Source: Polyangiaceae bacterium
GTDB lineage: Bacteria; Myxococcota_A; Polyangia; Polyangiales; Polyangiaceae
NCBI GenBank assembly: GCA_029261965.1
Contig: JAJDAH010000039.1
Coordinates: forward strand, 62,001 to 126,000
Length of the DNA stretch: 64,000 nucleotides
Direction of reading: 5' to 3'
Positions 17,244-26,373 of this stretch are shown in pieces (within the stretch, counting starts at the first letter, position 1; each line of letters opens with the position of its first letter). A program made the position numbers and the translations under genes. The notes under the pieces were generated by a model, which worked only from the letters and a program-made list of their open reading frames with translations, ran no database searches and was not told the DNA's origin.

Positions 17244-18464
17244 GTGACCTCGGTGGACGAGCAGTTGGCGTTGCTGACGCGCGGCGTGGTCGAGCTGCAC
17301 CAAGAGGACGAGCTGCGCGACCGGCTCGCCCAGGGCCGACCGCTACGCGTGAAGGCCGGTTTCGATCCCACGAGGCCGGACCTGCACGTCGGCCACACCG
17401 TGCTGATGCAAAAGATGCGGCAGTTCCAAGAGCTTGGACATCAGGTCATCTTTCTCATCGGCGATTTCACGGCGATGGTCGGCGACCCGACGGGCCAGAA
17501 CGAGATGAGGCCCCGGTTGACCCCCGAGGACGTGAGCACCGCCGCCACCACCTACAAGGAGCAGGCGTTCAAAATCCTCGACGAGGGCGACACCGTGGTT
17601 CGCTACAACAGCGAATGGCTGGGGAAAATGCCCCTGACCGAGGTCATCGGGCTGGCAGCGAAGCGCACGGTCGCCCGCACGCTGGAGCGCCGAGACTTCC
17701 GGGACCGGTTCGAGCAGCAGAAGGACATCTATATCCACGAGCTCTTGTACCCGCTGCTGCAGGCCTACGACTCGGTCGCTCTCGAAGCGGACATCGAGCT
17801 CGGGGGCACCGACCAGCTCTTCAACCTGATGGTCGGTCGCGACCTCATGTCGCGCTACGACCTGCGCCCTCAAATCGTCATGACCACGCCGATCCTCGAG
17901 GGAACGGATGCCCGAATCGAGGACGGCGCCATCGTTGGCAAGAAGATGAGCAAGTCCGCCGACAACTACATCGGCCTGACCGATCCGCCGCTCGAGATGT
18001 TCCGCAAATGCATGCAGGTAGGCGACGACGTCATCTGGCGATTCTTCGAGCTGCTCTCGAGTCGATCGAACGAAGAGATCCAGACCCTTCGCCGAGCGGG
18101 AGACGCCCTGGCGAGCAAGTCGGCTTTTGCGTTCGAAATGGTCGAGCGGTACCACAGCACCGACCACGCGAAGTCGGCGCAGTCGACGTTCCGCGCTACC
18201 TACATGAACGACGGTGCGCCGGACGACACCCCCGAGGTCGAGCTCGAAGCCAGCGGCGATGCCCTGCTCTTGTCCAAGGCACTCTCGGGAGCCAAGCTGG
18301 TCTCGTCGACGAGCGAAGGTCGACGAATGATCGAGCAGGGCGGCGTCGAGGTCGACGGGGAGCGCGTGCGTGACGGTAAGTTCGTACTCGATCGAGGGGG
18401 CCGATACCTCGTCCGCGTGGGTTCGAAACGCCGGCGTTTCTGCTACGTGCGCGTGGCGCGCTGA
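17244..18464 (+). CDS. tyrS: Tyrosyl-tRNA synthetase
   Basis: This class I aminoacyl-tRNA synthetase charges tRNA-Tyr in the cytoplasm. The 406-aa protein has the HIGH-type motif as LHVGHTV (residues 46-52), the tyrosine-pocket region GDFTAMVGDPTGQ, ELGGTDQLFNLMVGRD, and the KMSKS loop as GKKMSKSADN near residues 232-241. The C-terminal S4 RNA-binding domain is present (SEGRRMIEQGGVEVDGERV). It starts at GTG 17244. The compact form and the position of KMSKS match the bacterial TyrZ-like subgroup. It is followed four bases later by a lipoprotein gene. Confidence 0.96.
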   Translation: MTSVDEQLALLTRGVVELHQEDELRDRLAQGRPLRVKAGFDPTRPDLHVGHTVLMQKMRQFQELGHQVIFLIGDFTAMVGDPTGQNEMRPRLTPEDVSTAATTYKEQAFKILDEGDTVVRYNSEWLGKMPLTEVIGLAAKRTVARTLERRDFRDRFEQQKDIYIHELLYPLLQAYDSVALEADIELGGTDQLFNLMVGRDLMSRYDLRPQIVMTTPILEGTDARIEDGAIVGKKMSKSADNYIGLTDPPLEMFRKCMQVGDDVIWRFFELLSSRSNEEIQTLRRAGDALASKSAFAFEMVERYHSTDHAKSAQSTFRATYMNDGAPDDTPEVELEASGDALLLSKALSGAKLVSSTSEGRRMIEQGGVEVDGERVRDGKFVLDRGGRYLVRVGSKRRRFCYVRVAR

Positions 18465-18468
18465 GACG

Positions 18469-19515
18469 GTGCGAGCCCTCTTCTTCGCCGTCGCCATCTT
18501 GCTGACCGCCTGCGGTGGCGCGCCGGCCCCCGCACCAGTCGCCGCTCCGCCCCCCAAAAAGGCCGCCCCTCTGCACGAAGGTCCCCTGCCGGACTACGTC
18601 GTCGCGGCCGGCCTGCGCTGGATGCTCTTGGGTCGACCGAACGAGCTGGCCAAAAAACCTCGCGTGGTCCAGTTGCTCTCGGGCCTTCTCCCACCCGAAC
18701 GCATCGACGCCTACTCCGACGCCACCGGTGTGGATCTCCGCAACACGCCGAACGCGCTCATTGCCGGCTACGACTACGGCACCCTGTACATGGCCGAAGT
18801 CTCAGGCCCGACGACGAGCGTTCAGGACGCGTTCGTCGAACGTCTCCTGACCGACCCGAAGGAAAAACGTCCGCATCCGCGCATCCGCGAGGTCACCGGA
18901 ATCGTCGGTGCCACGCCGGAGACACTCGTCTCCATCGAGAATCGACTCGTCGCCGTCGCCGTCGGCGATCCGTTGCCGGCCCGCATCGTGTCGCTCTTCG
19001 CAACGAAGAAACTGAAGAAGTCTCCACCGGCGCTGCGCGGAGCGTCGTTGTCGACGCTCGATCTCGGCGACGAAGGCGCGCTAGCACGGTTCTACGCCAC
19101 CGGTCCGTTCGAAGGCGAGTGGGGCCGCGCCGCGCGAGGCTTGCTCCGCGACGCCACCGCCGCCGCGATCACCGCGGAGCCCACGGAAGAGGCCATCGCG
19201 GTGACCATTTCTCTCGCCGGGGACTGGCGAGCCGTCGGTCCCGACGCGAGCGCGCGTCTGCTCGGCGCGTGGGAGGATCTCGCGTCGAACCCAACGGGCC
19301 GCCTACTCGGGTTCGATCGTCCGAGAGCCGCCCCGGTGCTCGGCGGGTCGGCCCAGATGCTCGAGCTCCGGGTCGAGCTCGAGGGCGCGCCGATCGTGCA
19401 GGGCCTGCGCGCCGCCGTCGTGGCCGACGTGTGGGAGATCCTGAGTGTTTCGCCGAGCACCTCCTCTCCACCATCTATCCCCAGGGACGCGGCCCCCACC
19501 GAGAAAGCGCCGTGA
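18469..19515 (+). CDS. Predicted lipoprotein of unknown function
   Basis: A 348-aa protein starting at GTG 18469, four bases after tyrS. It has a short signal peptide and lipobox (ILLTAC), a Pro/Ala linker, and then a folded domain of about 300 residues with no family I recognise. The sequence alternates helices and strands, with phrases such as VVAAGLRWMLLGRPNEL, PNALIAGYDYGTLYMAEV and GASLSTLDLGDEGALARFYA. A longer in-frame version would start inside tyrS; GTG 18469 directly precedes the signal peptide and is preferred. Co-transcription with tyrS is likely from spacing, but a functional link is not evident. Confidence 0.75.
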   Translation: MRALFFAVAILLTACGGAPAPAPVAAPPPKKAAPLHEGPLPDYVVAAGLRWMLLGRPNELAKKPRVVQLLSGLLPPERIDAYSDATGVDLRNTPNALIAGYDYGTLYMAEVSGPTTSVQDAFVERLLTDPKEKRPHPRIREVTGIVGATPETLVSIENRLVAVAVGDPLPARIVSLFATKKLKKSPPALRGASLSTLDLGDEGALARFYATGPFEGEWGRAARGLLRDATAAAITAEPTEEAIAVTISLAGDWRAVGPDASARLLGAWEDLASNPTGRLLGFDRPRAAPVLGGSAQMLELRVELEGAPIVQGLRAAVVADVWEILSVSPSTSSPPSIPRDAAPTEKAP

Positions 19516-19603
19516 TTTTCGTCACATAACCGCCATTGTTGGAAGTAGTGCGATTGACCCAGCGACCGGGCCGGTGCTAGACGGGCGGACCCCGGAGGGA
19601 CCC

Positions 19604-20140
19604 ATGACGATTACTGGCGGCGAAATCCCCACCGTACCGAAACGCGGCAAGGCACGGAGCTTCAAGCCCGGCGACCGCGCGGTTCATCCCGCCCACGGTG
19701 TCGGCGAGATCGACCGGGTCGAAAACCGAGAGGTGGGCGGCCAGGAGAGCATCTTCTACGTGATGAAGTTCGTCGATAGTGGCCTCAAGGTGATGGTCCC
19801 CCAAGAGGCCGCCGCTCGCGTCGGCCTGCGACCGGTGATGAAAAAGAAAGAGGCGTTGAAGATCCTCGACGTGCTCCGTGCGCCCGAGGTAGCGGTCGAT
19901 TTGCAGCCGTGGAACCGACGTTTTCGCGCCTACACCGAGATGCTCAAGAGCGGCCTGCCCGCAGAGATCGCCAAAGTCCTGCGCGATATGTACCGACTGA
20001 AGTTCGACAAGGACCTGTCCTTTGGCGAACGACGGCTGCTCGATCAGGCGAGGAATCTGCTCATCCAAGAGCTCGCCCTGGCCAAGAAGGTCAAGCCCCA
20101 GTCGATCGAGACCGAGATCGAACAGATCTTCTCGGTCTGA
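19604..20140 (+). CDS. cdnL: CarD/CdnL-family transcription regulator
   Basis: CdnL/CarD proteins bind the RNA polymerase beta subunit and stabilise open complexes, mainly at growth and rRNA promoters; CdnL is essential in Myxococcus. This 178-aa protein has the RNA-polymerase-interacting domain (FKPGDRAVHPAHGVGEIDRV and FYVMKFVDSGLKVMVP) and the all-helical C-terminal domain (RFRAYTEMLKSGLPAEIAKV, LSFGERRLLDQARNLLIQEL). ATG 19604 is set by GGAGGGA a few bases upstream. It lacks the HMGA-like tail of full CarD, so it is of CdnL type. It stands alone, in its own unit. Confidence 0.92.
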   Translation: MTITGGEIPTVPKRGKARSFKPGDRAVHPAHGVGEIDRVENREVGGQESIFYVMKFVDSGLKVMVPQEAAARVGLRPVMKKKEALKILDVLRAPEVAVDLQPWNRRFRAYTEMLKSGLPAEIAKVLRDMYRLKFDKDLSFGERRLLDQARNLLIQELALAKKVKPQSIETEIEQIFSV

Positions 20141-20229
20141 GGCTTTTCCACTGACGCGGCGCGGCGGAGAGAGCGCCACCGCTAGCCGGGCTCAAGGCTG
20201 AGAGCGGGCGACCGTTCACGCTTGTAAGC

Positions 20230-21366
20230 ATGCTCTCCGCACCCATCGAACAGACCGCGCCCACGAAACAGCCCGCTCCCCGGCGAGTGGGCGCCCTCGG
20301 CAACTTCCGCCGAGACCAGCGCGCGGGACTGCTCGTCTCCGCCGAAGACGCGGGCTTCGAGCTCGACGCCTTCGGGAGCGTCGCGGAGACCGTCGGGTGG
20401 CTCGACGGGGTCAGACCCGACGCCCTGCTCGTCGACACCACCGTGCAGGACGCCGAGTCCCTGTGCATCGAAGCGCGCTCACAGGCGCGGCTCGCGCGTG
20501 TCCCGATCCTGGTGCTGGCCCGCGAGGTGAGCGACCTCTCGTTTGCGGAAGCCTACGGCTGGGGTGCGGACGACGTGCTGCCGCTCGGCGCGGTGCGACC
20601 GCTGGTCGCGCGTCTTCGAGCGTTGCCCAAAGGCGACTCCTGCGCGCCCCACGAGGCGCGCGGCATCGCCGTCGTCGCCAACCCGGACCGATCGACGCGC
20701 GTCGTTCTCGGCCGAGTGCTCAGGAACGCTGGCTTCGATGTTCGCTTCGCCGTCGACAAGGACGACGCCTGGGAGCAATCGACGGGGGGCTCCGTCGAGC
20801 TCGTCGTCGCGAGCTCGGAGCTCGACGAGCCAGCCACTCTCGTCAAACAAGCGCGCATTCGGGAAAGCTCGGCAACCTGGATCGTCACCTGTCGCCCACG
20901 AGATCTCGGAAAGCACCGCCGGTCGCTCGACAGCATGAGCAACGCGACGGTGACCGACGGATACGCGCCGCCCGAAAACGTCTTGTTCCTCTCGAACGAG
21001 CTGGCCCGACAGCGCGGGACGGACAACCGAGCCAGCGCGCGCCTGCTGTACGGCACCACCGTCGGTTTCCGCGGAGCAGGTCGCGACACCGACGAACATG
21101 GCTTCACCTACAACGTGAGCCGCGGCGGCTTGTACGTGCGGACGCTCAACCCGCCAAAGGACGACGACGTCTGGGTCGAGCTGGTGCCCCCGCGGAGCGA
21201 GCGCCGAGTGCGCCTCGTCGGTCGGGTAGCGTGGCGCCGGCCGCTCGGCCCGAACGGCAACGCGACGGTGCCGGCGGGTTTCGGCGTCCAAATCGTCGAC
21301 GGAGCCGCTTCGGACCTCGACGCCTGGCGCGAGGGCTACAAGAGATTCGGCGCCGCCCTCGGCTGA
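20230..21366 (+). CDS. PilZ-domain protein with degenerate receiver-like domains
   Basis: A 378-aa protein with two weak receiver-like folds (about residues 18-130 and 143-250) and a C-terminal PilZ domain (about 265-370). The first receiver-like part has a candidate phospho-acceptor region (RPDALLVDTTV), but the acidic pocket is poor, so it may be a pseudo-receiver. The PilZ part shows the RxxxR-like start (RASARLLYG) and the NVSRGGLYVRT motif (DN/NxSxxG) for cyclic di-GMP binding. Myxobacteria use such proteins in motility and envelope control. It is followed by pduO and def in the same direction. Confidence 0.8.
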   Translation: MLSAPIEQTAPTKQPAPRRVGALGNFRRDQRAGLLVSAEDAGFELDAFGSVAETVGWLDGVRPDALLVDTTVQDAESLCIEARSQARLARVPILVLAREVSDLSFAEAYGWGADDVLPLGAVRPLVARLRALPKGDSCAPHEARGIAVVANPDRSTRVVLGRVLRNAGFDVRFAVDKDDAWEQSTGGSVELVVASSELDEPATLVKQARIRESSATWIVTCRPRDLGKHRRSLDSMSNATVTDGYAPPENVLFLSNELARQRGTDNRASARLLYGTTVGFRGAGRDTDEHGFTYNVSRGGLYVRTLNPPKDDDVWVELVPPRSERRVRLVGRVAWRRPLGPNGNATVPAGFGVQIVDGAASDLDAWREGYKRFGAALG

Positions 21367-21432
21367 ACGAGAAAAACCGGCTCCACGCGAATCACGAGTG
21401 CGCGCTCGGCCGGGCCCGCTACGCTCGGGCCG

Positions 21433-21984
21433 ATGAAGATTTACACGAAGACCGGCGACGACGGCACGACTGGCCTCTTCGGCGGCGGCCGCGTCTCGAA
21501 AGACGACGCGCGAGTCGAAGCCTACGGCACGGTCGACGAAACGAACGCCGTCATCGGCGTCGCGCGCGCCGCGGGTCTGGCGAGCGCCGTCGACGCCGTC
21601 ATGGCCAAGGTGCAAGAGCATCTCTTCGTTCTCGGTGCCGAGCTCGCCTGTGTGCCGGGCAAAGAGGACAAGCTGAGCATCGCACCGCTCACCGAGACGG
21701 AAATCGCCGAGCTCGAACGGGCGATCGACGAAGCAGAGTCATCGCTCCCTCCGCTCAAGACGTTCATTCTGCCCGGCGGCTCGGCCGGCGGGGCGGCCCT
21801 GCACCTGGCGAGAACCGTGTGTCGACGAGCCGAACGGCGGACTCGGAGCGCGGGTCGGGAAGCCCCGATTCGAGAGCAGGTGCTCGTCTACCTGAACCGA
21901 CTGAGCGACCTGCTTTTTGTGCTGGCGCGACACGCCAATCAACACGCTGGCGTCGAAGATGTTCCGTGGAATCCGCGCGGTTGA
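21433..21984 (+). CDS. pduO: PduO-type cob(I)alamin adenosyltransferase
   Basis: This enzyme transfers adenosine from ATP to cob(I)alamin to give coenzyme B12, used by mutases such as methylmalonyl-CoA mutase. The 183-aa protein shows the N-terminal ATP site KIYTKTGDDGTTGLFGG, then DETNAVIGVA, FILPGGSAGGAALHLART, and CRRAERRT with LNRLSDLLFVLAR, all typical of the PduO fold. ATG 21433 is the only sensible start. The 66-base leader is too short for a cobalamin riboswitch and shows no B12 box. No corrin biosynthesis genes are near. Confidence 0.94.
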   Translation: MKIYTKTGDDGTTGLFGGGRVSKDDARVEAYGTVDETNAVIGVARAAGLASAVDAVMAKVQEHLFVLGAELACVPGKEDKLSIAPLTETEIAELERAIDEAESSLPPLKTFILPGGSAGGAALHLARTVCRRAERRTRSAGREAPIREQVLVYLNRLSDLLFVLARHANQHAGVEDVPWNPRG

Positions 21985-22005
21985 GTTCGCTGCTACATTG
22001 ACGCC

Positions 22006-22563
22006 ATGAGCATTCGGAAGATCGCCCAAATGGGCGAACCGGTCCTTCGACGTCGCGCGGAGGAAGTCCCACCCGCCGAGATCGGCTCGGCGCGCGTGCA
22101 ATCGCTCATCGACGACATGATCGAGACCATGCGCGACGCCGATGGCGCCGGCATTGCGGCGCCTCAGGTGTACGAGAGCGTGCGCATCTGCGTCATCGAA
22201 GTCGACGCGAACCCGCGTTACCCGGACTTCGACGCCATTCCGCTCGTCACCCTCGTCAATCCGATCGTGACGCCGGTCCAAGGGGAGACCGGCGTCGTCG
22301 AAATGTACGAAGGGTGTCTGTCGGTGACCGGGATCCGCGGGCGCGTCCGTCGCCCGAGGCGCGTCAGCGTGACCGCGCTCGACCGCGAGGGGAAACCCGT
22401 GGCGTTCGAGTGGGCCGGAGTCCCGGCAGCGGTCGTGCAGCACGAAACCGACCACCTCGACGGCGTCTTATTCGTCGATCGCGCGGACACTCGGTCGCTC
22501 GCGTTCCTGCGCGAGTACGGGCGCTACGTGCCCTTCGAAGAGAGGATTGCCGACGGCGGCTGA
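22006..22563 (+). CDS. def: Peptide deformylase
   Basis: This enzyme removes the formyl group from the starting methionine of new proteins. The 185-aa protein has the three metal-site motifs: GIAAPQV, EGCLS, and HETDHLDG (metal ligands Cys and two His, catalytic Glu). Motif two carries the metal-binding Cys, so it should be active. The start is ATG 22006, 21 bases after pduO. The kinase gene follows eight bases after the stop. The usual partner fmt is not adjacent. Confidence 0.95.
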   Translation: MSIRKIAQMGEPVLRRRAEEVPPAEIGSARVQSLIDDMIETMRDADGAGIAAPQVYESVRICVIEVDANPRYPDFDAIPLVTLVNPIVTPVQGETGVVEMYEGCLSVTGIRGRVRRPRRVSVTALDREGKPVAFEWAGVPAAVVQHETDHLDGVLFVDRADTRSLAFLREYGRYVPFEERIADGG

Positions 22564-22571
22564 GCGAGCGC

Positions 22572-24173
22572 ATGAAACTCGAGCCCGGCACCGTCATCGG
22601 TGGCAAGTACCGCATCACGCGCCTCATCGGCGACGGCGGCATGGGTGCGGTCTACGAAGCACGGCACGAGGTGCTCGGAACGCAGGTGGCGCTCAAGTTC
22701 CTGCACCAAGAGCTGGCCGAGCGCCAAGGCTTGGTGACTCGTTTCATGCGCGAGGCGCGAGTGTCGGCGAGCATCCAGAGCTTGCACGTCACCCGCGTGA
22801 CCGACGTCGACCAGATAGACGGATCGGCGTTCATCGTCATGGAGCTGCTCGAAGGCGAGTCGCTTCAGCAACTGCTCGATCGCCGCATCAAGCTCGAACG
22901 CGATCTCGCCATCGACATCGCGTTGCAAATGTTGATGGGCCTGGAAGCCGCCCACGCTCTCGGCGTGGTGCACCGCGACCTCAAACCGGACAACGTTTTC
23001 ATCACCCCGTCCCCCGGCGGCCCCCTCGTCAAGCTCTTGGACTTCGGAATCGCGAAAGTGCGCGATTCGAACGAGTACAAGAAGGGGCTGACGCGACCAG
23101 GGATCCTCATGGGCACGCCCGAGTACATGGCCCCGGAGCAAGCGTTCGCCGCCGATCAGGTCGACTACCGCGCGGACATCTACTCGCTCGGCGCCATTCT
23201 CTACGAAATGCTCACCGGCGAGCGACCGGCCTACGGCGAAACCGCGCGCGAAATCGTCGACCAAGTATCCGCAGGCAGCGTCAGGAGAATCACCGAGCAC
23301 GACGGCGCGCTTCCAGAAGAGCTCGCCGACGTCGTGCACCGCGCCCTCGACCCCGTCTACAACCGTCGCTACTCGAGCGCCGGGGAGATGCGGCTGGCCC
23401 TCGCCCCGTTCGTCAACGAGCTGAGCCACGCCGGCAAGCTCGCCGCGACTGCACCCTCCACCCCACCGGTCGGGGCCAGGGCCGATGACGCGCCCCAAGG
23501 CTCGGGCACGATCGACGAGCCTCCGCTGGCGACGCGTCGAGACGGTGTGCCCAAGACGTTGCCGCCCGAAGACGACCCGCAGGTCGCCCTCGAGAAGGGG
23601 GAGACGCAGGAAGCCCCAAAACAGTTCATCGGCGCTCCGAGCACGTACACGCCGCACGCACCGGCTGGCACGCCTTCACCCTTCGTCGCGACCCCGCCTC
23701 CCTACGGAGCGTATTCCCCCCCGGCGCCGCGACGCGGTCGACCGCTCGGCGCCGTCTTCGCGCTTCTGCTCGGTGTCGTGGTGGCCGGCGGGGCCATCGC
23801 CTACTTCGTTCACCAAAGACCCTTCAGTCCGGACGAGCCGCCGCCACCCCTGAGCCAGCCGACGCCCACCACGATATCTCCGGACACTCCCCCCGAGTCA
23901 CCGCCTCTGTCGCCTTCACCGAGCCCGCAGCCAAGACCATTGCCTCCTCCCTCACCCGGTACGCGACCGGGCACACCCACTCCGCGCCCAACGACGACGG
24001 CTCGAACCGATGCTGGACGGCCCCCTCGAGCGGACGCGGGCTCGCGACCTCAGGTCCCGTTCCCGTTCCCGACGTCCGTCCCATCCACCATCGCGTTTCC
24101 TCCGGGGTTTCCGACGACCCTGCCATTCCCGAACCCGTTTCAGCCTCCGCCCGCGGCCTCGGTGAAACCCTGA
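22572..24173 (+). CDS. Membrane-anchored Ser/Thr protein kinase with Pro-rich extracellular tail
   Basis: A 533-aa Hanks-type kinase. The catalytic domain (about residues 12-280) has the glycine loop IGDGGMGAVYEA, the lysine in VALKFL, HRDLKPDN, the metal-binding DFGIAKV, the GTPEYMAPEQ activation segment end and DIYSLGAILYEMLTGERP. A linker of about 110 residues leads to one membrane helix (about 393-414) and a tail of about 110 residues dominated by Pro, Thr and Ser. The tail has no folded sensor domain, so it may bind or cross the cell wall. The gene starts eight bases after def; a shared transcript is likely, but that need not mean a shared role. Confidence 0.92.
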   Translation: MKLEPGTVIGGKYRITRLIGDGGMGAVYEARHEVLGTQVALKFLHQELAERQGLVTRFMREARVSASIQSLHVTRVTDVDQIDGSAFIVMELLEGESLQQLLDRRIKLERDLAIDIALQMLMGLEAAHALGVVHRDLKPDNVFITPSPGGPLVKLLDFGIAKVRDSNEYKKGLTRPGILMGTPEYMAPEQAFAADQVDYRADIYSLGAILYEMLTGERPAYGETAREIVDQVSAGSVRRITEHDGALPEELADVVHRALDPVYNRRYSSAGEMRLALAPFVNELSHAGKLAATAPSTPPVGARADDAPQGSGTIDEPPLATRRDGVPKTLPPEDDPQVALEKGETQEAPKQFIGAPSTYTPHAPAGTPSPFVATPPPYGAYSPPAPRRGRPLGAVFALLLGVVVAGGAIAYFVHQRPFSPDEPPPPLSQPTPTTISPDTPPESPPLSPSPSPQPRPLPPPSPGTRPGTPTPRPTTTARTDAGRPPRADAGSRPQVPFPFPTSVPSTIAFPPGFPTTLPFPNPFQPPPAASVKP

Positions 24174-24223
24174 GCGGGAGTCGCTCCGTGACGTATCCCG
24201 CCGAGCGATTGTCGAAAATGCCG

Positions 24224-24274
24224 CCGGAAACACCGCGAGAAGTCCTCCCGGAAACACCGCGGGAAACACCCCCG
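24224..24274 (+). repeat. Short direct repeats of a CCGGAAACACCGCG motif
   Basis: CCGGAAACACCGCG occurs at 24224-24237 and again at 24248-24261, followed by the variant GCGGGAAACACCCCCG at 24259-24274. They sit in the 130-base gap before the ACT-domain gene, starts 24 bases apart. They could be regulator sites or a decaying minisatellite; nothing else in the gap is recognised. Confidence 0.5.
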
Positions 24275-24303
24275 CAACTCCGCGGGAGTAGAGAGGGGGG
24301 GCC

Positions 24304-25056
24304 ATGAGCCCGTCGGCGGCCCGCCACATTCGCCAGTTCGCGAGCACCCTGCCGGCAACGTATCGAGATCGATACGACGACGATGCGGTGGCGCAACACG
24401 CTCGGACCGCGGAAGAACGAGGCGCCGCCTCCGTGAAGATCGGTACCTGGAGCGGTAGCCCGCGCGCCGGGCGCGCCGTCTGCGTCGTTGCCGAAGATCG
24501 CCCTGGGCTCCTCGCGCTCATCACTCGCGCCTTCATCACCGAGGGTCTCGACGTCGTCGACGCCGACGCCTTCACCCGTACCCCTCCCCACGGACCAACC
24601 GAAGCGGTCGATCTGTTCTGGCTCCGACCCGCGACCAGCGACGATGCGGTCACCGACGAGCTCGTCGCCCGCGCCGAAACGACGCTGCTCCGCTCGCTCG
24701 ACGACGACGAATCGAGCTTGGGGGTGTCGCCGCGGGACCGAGTCGACCACCTCGAGGGCGAAACCGTGGTTCGTTTCGTCGACGACGAAGGCGGCGGGCT
24801 CGCGGTGCTCGAAGTCGAAACCACCGATCGCTCCGGTTTGCTGCACGCGCTCACCACGGCGCTGTTCGAAGCGCGCACTCAGATTCTTCGTTCGGAGGTC
24901 AAGACTTCGGGCCGCCGAGTTCGCGACCGATTCCACATCGTCGAGCTCGACGGCAGGCCCATCCGCGACGAGCGACGCCTCGAGCTGCAGGTAGCGATTC
25001 TGAAGAGCGTGGACGCCGAGCAGACGCCAGCTTCTCCGGAAGCTGACGTGAGCTGA
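24304..25056 (+). CDS. Tandem ACT-domain protein, GlnD C-terminus-like
   Basis: A 250-aa protein with a helical N-terminus (about residues 1-50) and two ACT domains (about 58-130 and 163-235). The first reads VCVVAEDRPGLLALITRAF and the second LAVLEVETTDRSGLLHALTTAL; these are the amino-acid-sensing halves seen at the C-terminus of the uridylyltransferase GlnD. The nucleotidyltransferase and HD domains of GlnD are absent, so this is a free-standing sensor. It may bind glutamine or another small ligand. The start is ATG 24304, preceded by the purine-rich GAGAGGGGGG. Confidence 0.8.
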   Translation: MSPSAARHIRQFASTLPATYRDRYDDDAVAQHARTAEERGAASVKIGTWSGSPRAGRAVCVVAEDRPGLLALITRAFITEGLDVVDADAFTRTPPHGPTEAVDLFWLRPATSDDAVTDELVARAETTLLRSLDDDESSLGVSPRDRVDHLEGETVVRFVDDEGGGLAVLEVETTDRSGLLHALTTALFEARTQILRSEVKTSGRRVRDRFHIVELDGRPIRDERRLELQVAILKSVDAEQTPASPEADVS

Positions 25057-25059
25057 GAT

Positions 25060-26136
25060 TCAGCGCTTCCGCGACGGCAGTCGCACCGGCCGGCGCCGCG
25101 GCGGTGGGCTGACCACCGGAGGCGAAGCGGGCGGCGACGCCGTGGCGGGTGGCGCCGGTGGCGGCCGTTCGCTCGTGGGCGGTGGCGTGCCGGTCGGCGG
25201 GCTCGGGGGCGGCGTTGCCGGAGGCGGCGCGGCCGTTGCCGGCGGCGGCGTGGCGACCGGCGGCGCCGTGGCGGGAGTCGTCGCCGTCGGTTTTGGTGTG
25301 GCGACCGGCGGCTGGCGAAATACGCTCTTGGGTCGCGGTGTCGTCGCGGGCGGCTCGTCGGCCACCGGCGGCTCGGGCGACTCGGGTTGAACGACGACCG
25401 GCGTGGACTCGATCGGAGCCAACTGGCCTGGTGGCTCTTCGGTCTGGTCGGCCTGGAGGTAGAGCACGATGCCGACCGCCCCCACCAGCACGCCAGCCAA
25501 ACCCACGAGCCCGCCAATCAGGAGCGGGGTCTTCGACGCCGGAGGTGGTGCCGGCGCATAGGCGCCGGGCGAGTACGGCGCCGCCATCTGGGCGGCGACG
25601 ACCGGCGGCACGTTCGCCATCGCCACATTGAGCGGCCCTCCGACCGCACCCACCGGCGGATCGCCGCCGACCACCGTCGAACCGGCGGCGGGATGGGGGG
25701 TCGGTCCGGGTGCCAAACCTGCGACGCCAGGCGAAACCGGCACGTCATCGATTGCCGATCCATCGAGCAGCGGAGGTTCCCCGGGTACCGTCTGACCCTT
25801 CCGCGCCCACGGCGGTGGCTCGGCAGGCGGCGGCTCGGGTTCTGCGGGGAGCTCGCCTTCAGGCGGCGACTCGGGTTCTGCGGGGAGCTCGGGTACCGGT
25901 GGCTCGAGCGGCGCCATCGGCTCGGCCGCCGTGGCAGGTGGAGCGAGATCTGCGGGATCCAGTGCTACCTGATCTGGAATCGTCGGTGCGACGGGCGGCT
26001 TCTGAATCGCCGAGTTCGCGCGCTCGCCTTCACCTGGAGCCGGAAAAGCTCCAGGCTCGCCCGGAGCCTGCCCCGCCGACTGCCCCTCCACCCCTGGAGC
26101 AGGCGCTTCGGGGGATCCGTCACCCGTTTGAGTCAC
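25060..26136 (-). CDS. Pro/Ala-rich single-pass membrane protein
   Basis: A 358-aa protein made of two long Pro/Ala/Thr/Glu-rich arms on either side of one membrane helix (LLIGGLVGLAGVLVGAVGIV, about residues 206-226). The N-terminal arm has repeated AEPE/PPPAEPP units and should be cytoplasmic; the C-terminal arm (TPPPATAAPPPATPPP type, ending RRRPVRLPSRKR) should be outside. It resembles the linker-helix-tail part of the neighbouring kinases but has no kinase domain. Function unknown. It converges on the ACT gene with three bases between stops. Low-complexity composition makes the exact start uncertain. Confidence 0.65.
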   Translation of the reverse strand: MTQTGDGSPEAPAPGVEGQSAGQAPGEPGAFPAPGEGERANSAIQKPPVAPTIPDQVALDPADLAPPATAAEPMAPLEPPVPELPAEPESPPEGELPAEPEPPPAEPPPWARKGQTVPGEPPLLDGSAIDDVPVSPGVAGLAPGPTPHPAAGSTVVGGDPPVGAVGGPLNVAMANVPPVVAAQMAAPYSPGAYAPAPPPASKTPLLIGGLVGLAGVLVGAVGIVLYLQADQTEEPPGQLAPIESTPVVVQPESPEPPVADEPPATTPRPKSVFRQPPVATPKPTATTPATAPPVATPPPATAAPPPATPPPSPPTGTPPPTSERPPPAPPATASPPASPPVVSPPPRRRPVRLPSRKR

Positions 26137-26373
26137 GACGGCTTTTCCACTGGGAATGTCCTAACGAAATCACGACGGCCGCGCCACCTCCAGAAGGGAG
26201 ACGACCCACCACATGGAATACGCCAATTCTCGCGCTCTCAGGGCGTCTTTATCTCTGCGGGATTGACTCGTGGCCAGCATTGATTCGAAATGGGAGGGTT
26301 CTTCGTCCAACGCGGGAAGGATCGGTTCCGAGCTCGCGTATCGGTTTCTTGCGTCGTGGCTTTAGGAGGTTGC